Below are positions 13,422-15,535 of a stretch of 15,535 nt of DNA, in pieces. Origin of the DNA: SYOC01 sp050185455 (GTDB lineage Bacteria; Desulfobacterota; Binatia; Bin18); contig JBFWZL010000086.1 of the NCBI GenBank assembly GCA_050185455.1, forward strand, positions 1 to 15,535, written 5' to 3'. The notes below the pieces were generated by a model that saw only the letters and a list, made by a program, of their open reading frames with translations, was not told the origin of the DNA and did not search any database. Position numbers and translations under genes: made by a program. The stretch's first letter is position 1. Every line of letters begins with the position of its first letter.

Positions 13422-14582
13422 ATGCTCCGTTTCTTTACTGCAGGTGAGTCCCATGGCCCTTGTCTGACAGCAATTGTTGAAGGTTTCCCGGCGGGGATTA
13501 CGATCGATATAACCAGTATAAACAATGACTTAGCGCGCCGACAACAAGGATATGGGCGCGGCGGGCGCATGAAAATCGAAAAAGATGAAGCCCAGATCCG
13601 TTCCGGTGTTCGTTGGGGAGAAAGTTTAGGATCACCGATCACTTTAGTGGTTGAGAATAAAGATTGGCGAAACTGGGAAAAACGTATGTCTCCATTTCCC
13701 GAGGACCGGGACGAAAAAATTGCCGTGACGCGACCGCGACCGGGACATGCCGATCTGACTGGAGCACTAAAATATCACCACTATGACGTGCGTAACGTTC
13801 TTGAACGCGCTAGCGCCCGAGAAACTACGGCGCGCGTCGCCGTGGGCGGATTAACAAAATGTCTGCTTTCTTCTTTTGGAATCAAAGTGATGGGCTACGT
13901 AACCGAGATTGGGGGGATTGTCGCGGAGCATAGCCAGTTGGCGGTCGAGGAGATCTTTGCTCACGCTGAGGTTTCGCCGGTCCGGATGGCGGATTCTCAA
14001 GCAGAAAAGAATATCATAGCGCTCATCGATCAATGCAAGAAGCAAGGTGATACGTTAGGGGGCGTGGTGGAAGTGGTAGCTATTGGTCTTCCTCCAGGGC
14101 TAGGAAGCTTTGTGCAATGGGATAGAAAACTTGATGGACGACTTGGATATGCTCTGATGAGTCTGCAGGCAGTGAAAGGCGTGGAAGTTGGTCTTGGTTT
14201 TGCAACAGCGCGACTCCCAGGCTCACAGGTACACGATGAAATCTCCTTTGACTCGGAAAAAGGGTTCATACGCCAGAGTAATAACTCTGGCGGCACGGAA
14301 GGAGGAATGAGTACGGGAGAGCCGTTGCGCATCCGTGTTGCTTTTAAGCCGTTATCGACGCTCATGCGTCCATTGCATTCTGTCGATATCCGGACGAAAG
14401 AACCGGTTGAGGCAACAATCGAACGCTCTGACGTGTGCGCGATTCCCGCGGCGGCTGTTATTGCTGAAAGCGTGGTGTCCTTTGTCCTCGCACAGGCTTT
14501 TTTAGAGAAATTCGGAGGCGACTCGCTGACGGAGATTCGGCGAAATCATGAAGGGTATCTGGAACAAGTAAGGCGATTTTAG
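13422..14582 (+). CDS. aroC: Chorismate synthase
   Basis: AroC converts 5-enolpyruvylshikimate 3-phosphate to chorismate with reduced FMN, the last step of the shikimate pathway. From ATG at 13422 the protein has 386 residues, a normal length. The family signatures are GESHGPCL (8-15), RRQQGYGRGGRM (39-50), the EIRSGV-like QIRSGVRWGESLGSPITL, RPGHADLTGALKY (106-118), the DVRNVLERASARETTARVA segment (about 122-140) and SNNSGGTEGGMSTGEPL. The frame is open upstream to 13335, but the added residues are basic and unlike the family, whereas MLRFFTAGESHG is the classical start. The ribosome binding site is weak: GGAAGG lies 12 nt upstream. It leads aroC-aroK-aroB, with aroK 5 nt downstream. Confidence 0.95.
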   Translation: MLRFFTAGESHGPCLTAIVEGFPAGITIDITSINNDLARRQQGYGRGGRMKIEKDEAQIRSGVRWGESLGSPITLVVENKDWRNWEKRMSPFPEDRDEKIAVTRPRPGHADLTGALKYHHYDVRNVLERASARETTARVAVGGLTKCLLSSFGIKVMGYVTEIGGIVAEHSQLAVEEIFAHAEVSPVRMADSQAEKNIIALIDQCKKQGDTLGGVVEVVAIGLPPGLGSFVQWDRKLDGRLGYALMSLQAVKGVEVGLGFATARLPGSQVHDEISFDSEKGFIRQSNNSGGTEGGMSTGEPLRIRVAFKPLSTLMRPLHSVDIRTKEPVEATIERSDVCAIPAAAVIAESVVSFVLAQAFLEKFGGDSLTEIRRNHEGYLEQVRRF

Positions 14583-14587
14583 GCATT

Positions 14588-15112
14588 GTGAGGAAGAAAG
14601 CGAATATTATTCTCACCGGGTTCATGGGGACAGGAAAAAGCACGGTTGGGAAGAAAATTGCAGATCGTCTAGAATGGCTCTTTGTTGACACCGATGTTTT
14701 GATAGAAGAAGAAGCCGAAATGACTATCCCTGCTATCTTCGCGGAACGAGGAGAACCTTATTTTCGCGCCCTGGAACGAGCGGTGATTACCCGCGTCTGC
14801 CTTGAAGCAGAGAAAGTCATAGCAACTGGCGGTGGAGCCATAATGGATGAGGAAAACATCCGTGTTCTAAAAGAGAATGGAACGCTCATTTGCCTGACGG
14901 CCCAGCCTGAAGTTATTTTGTCACGAGTACAAAGTAATACAGATCGCCCTTTGCTGCGAGGGGAAGACCCTCTGACGAAAATCACAATGCTCCTCAACGC
15001 CCGGGCGGAAGCATACGAAAAAGCAGACTTCACCGTTGACACTTCTTATTTCACCGTTGACGAAGTAGTCGAAGCAATCTGTGCCCACCTAAGGACGATC
15101 TTGAGGACCTAA
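14588..15112 (+). CDS. aroK: Shikimate kinase
   Basis: AroK phosphorylates shikimate with ATP at the 3-hydroxyl. The 174-residue protein shows Walker A GFMGTGKS (11-18), the shikimate-binding DTD (34-36), the FRALE segment (59-63) with a substrate-contacting Arg, GGGA (81-84) and the lid TDRPLL (118-123) with its Arg. Everything expected for the family is present. The start codon is GTG (14588), directly before the usual start of the fold; the next in-frame ATG lies inside Walker A, so GTG is the only reasonable choice. No strong ribosome binding site is visible, and translation is probably coupled to aroC 5 nt upstream. Its TAA overlaps the aroB ATG by one base (TAATG). Confidence 0.94.
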   Translation: MRKKANIILTGFMGTGKSTVGKKIADRLEWLFVDTDVLIEEEAEMTIPAIFAERGEPYFRALERAVITRVCLEAEKVIATGGGAIMDEENIRVLKENGTLICLTAQPEVILSRVQSNTDRPLLRGEDPLTKITMLLNARAEAYEKADFTVDTSYFTVDEVVEAICAHLRTILRT

Positions 15113-15535
15113 TGGAAACTATCTCGGTAAATCTCGGACCTCGTTCGTATCAGATCCTTATTGGAGCGGGACTTCTCGAAGAGTTGGGGGGGCTGCTTCG
15201 CCAGCATCACCCTGCGACGCCCCGCATTGCCCTTGTCACGGATTCTATCGTCGGTAAATTCTATAAAGAAAAGGTTGTGAGTATCCTCACGCAAGCAGGC
15301 TTTAGCCCCTGGGTCGTCGAGATTCCAGCGGGAGAAGAACATAAAAATCTTGCGTGGCTCGCTTTCTTATACGATAAACTCATCGAAGGGCGCATCGAAC
15401 GTCGCTCACCGCTTATCGCACTCGGCGGCGGTGTGATTGGTGACTTAGCCGGTCTTGCCGCGGCGACATTTCAACGTGGACTTCCTTTCATTCAAATTCC
15501 GACCACGCTCCTTGCCCAAGTGGATTCTAGTGTTG
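15112..15535 (+). CDS. aroB: 3-dehydroquinate synthase, N-terminal part (runs off the window)
   Basis: AroB converts DAHP to 3-dehydroquinate, using NAD and a divalent metal; it is the second step of the shikimate pathway. The first 141 residues are present. METISVNLGPRSYQILIGAG and IALVTDS belong to the N-terminal Rossmann-like domain; IPAGEEHKN and the NAD-binding LIALGGGVIGDLAGLAAATF follow, then RGLPFIQIPTTLLAQVDSSV, exactly as in the family. The metal ligands further on are outside the window. The ATG (15112-15114) overlaps the aroK stop by one base, indicating translational coupling in an aroC-aroK-aroB operon. Confidence 0.95.
   Translation, partial: METISVNLGPRSYQILIGAGLLEELGGLLRQHHPATPRIALVTDSIVGKFYKEKVVSILTQAGFSPWVVEIPAGEEHKNLAWLAFLYDKLIEGRIERRSPLIALGGGVIGDLAGLAAATFQRGLPFIQIPTTLLAQVDSSV

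Overview
The window looks like chromosomal DNA of a Gram-negative bacterium, most likely from a deltaproteobacteria-like lineage (Desulfobacterota, Binatota or a relative). The reasons are a complete type IV pilus operon pilM-N-O-P-Q with an outer-membrane secretin, followed by aroC-aroK-aroB, an order I recall from Geobacter-type genomes. The species cannot be named from this sequence. Base composition is moderate and no mobile element with a transposase is visible.

Layout. Positions 1-550 hold no intact gene. At about 264-476 (+) there is a broken C-terminal tail of a TPR/ATPase-adenylate cyclase-like protein, followed by a hairpin (486-524) that probably terminates the leftward transcription unit. 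From 550 to 3281, on the minus strand, lies a three-gene module, in transcription order: a cyclase-family metal hydrolase (2328-3281), an uncharacterised conserved protein (1128-2216) and a UGSC-type selenoprotein (550-1095). Conventional gene calling would cut the selenoprotein at its in-frame UGA (811-813). The reading frame, the protein family pattern and a bacterial SECIS-like hairpin at the right distance all argue that the UGA encodes selenocysteine. From 3345 to 7334 (minus) are priA, def and fmt, the usual replication-restart and formyl-methionine set. fmt carries an in-frame TGA that would remove its last 68 residues.

From 7408 (plus), running away from priA, pilMNOPQ encode the inner-membrane assembly platform (PilM-N-O), the periplasmic connector PilP and the secretin PilQ. 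The junctions are tight: 4-nt overlaps, or gaps of 4 and 26-32 nt. A 451-bp gap (12971-13421) rich in inverted repeats then separates pilQ from the shikimate genes aroC, aroK and the 5' part of aroB, which runs off the window end.

The most notable content is the cyclase/unknown/UGSC selenoprotein module, whose biochemical role is to my knowledge undefined. The second oddity is the interrupted fmt. The selenocysteine machinery (selA, selB, selC, selD) is not in this window and would have to be elsewhere in the genome.
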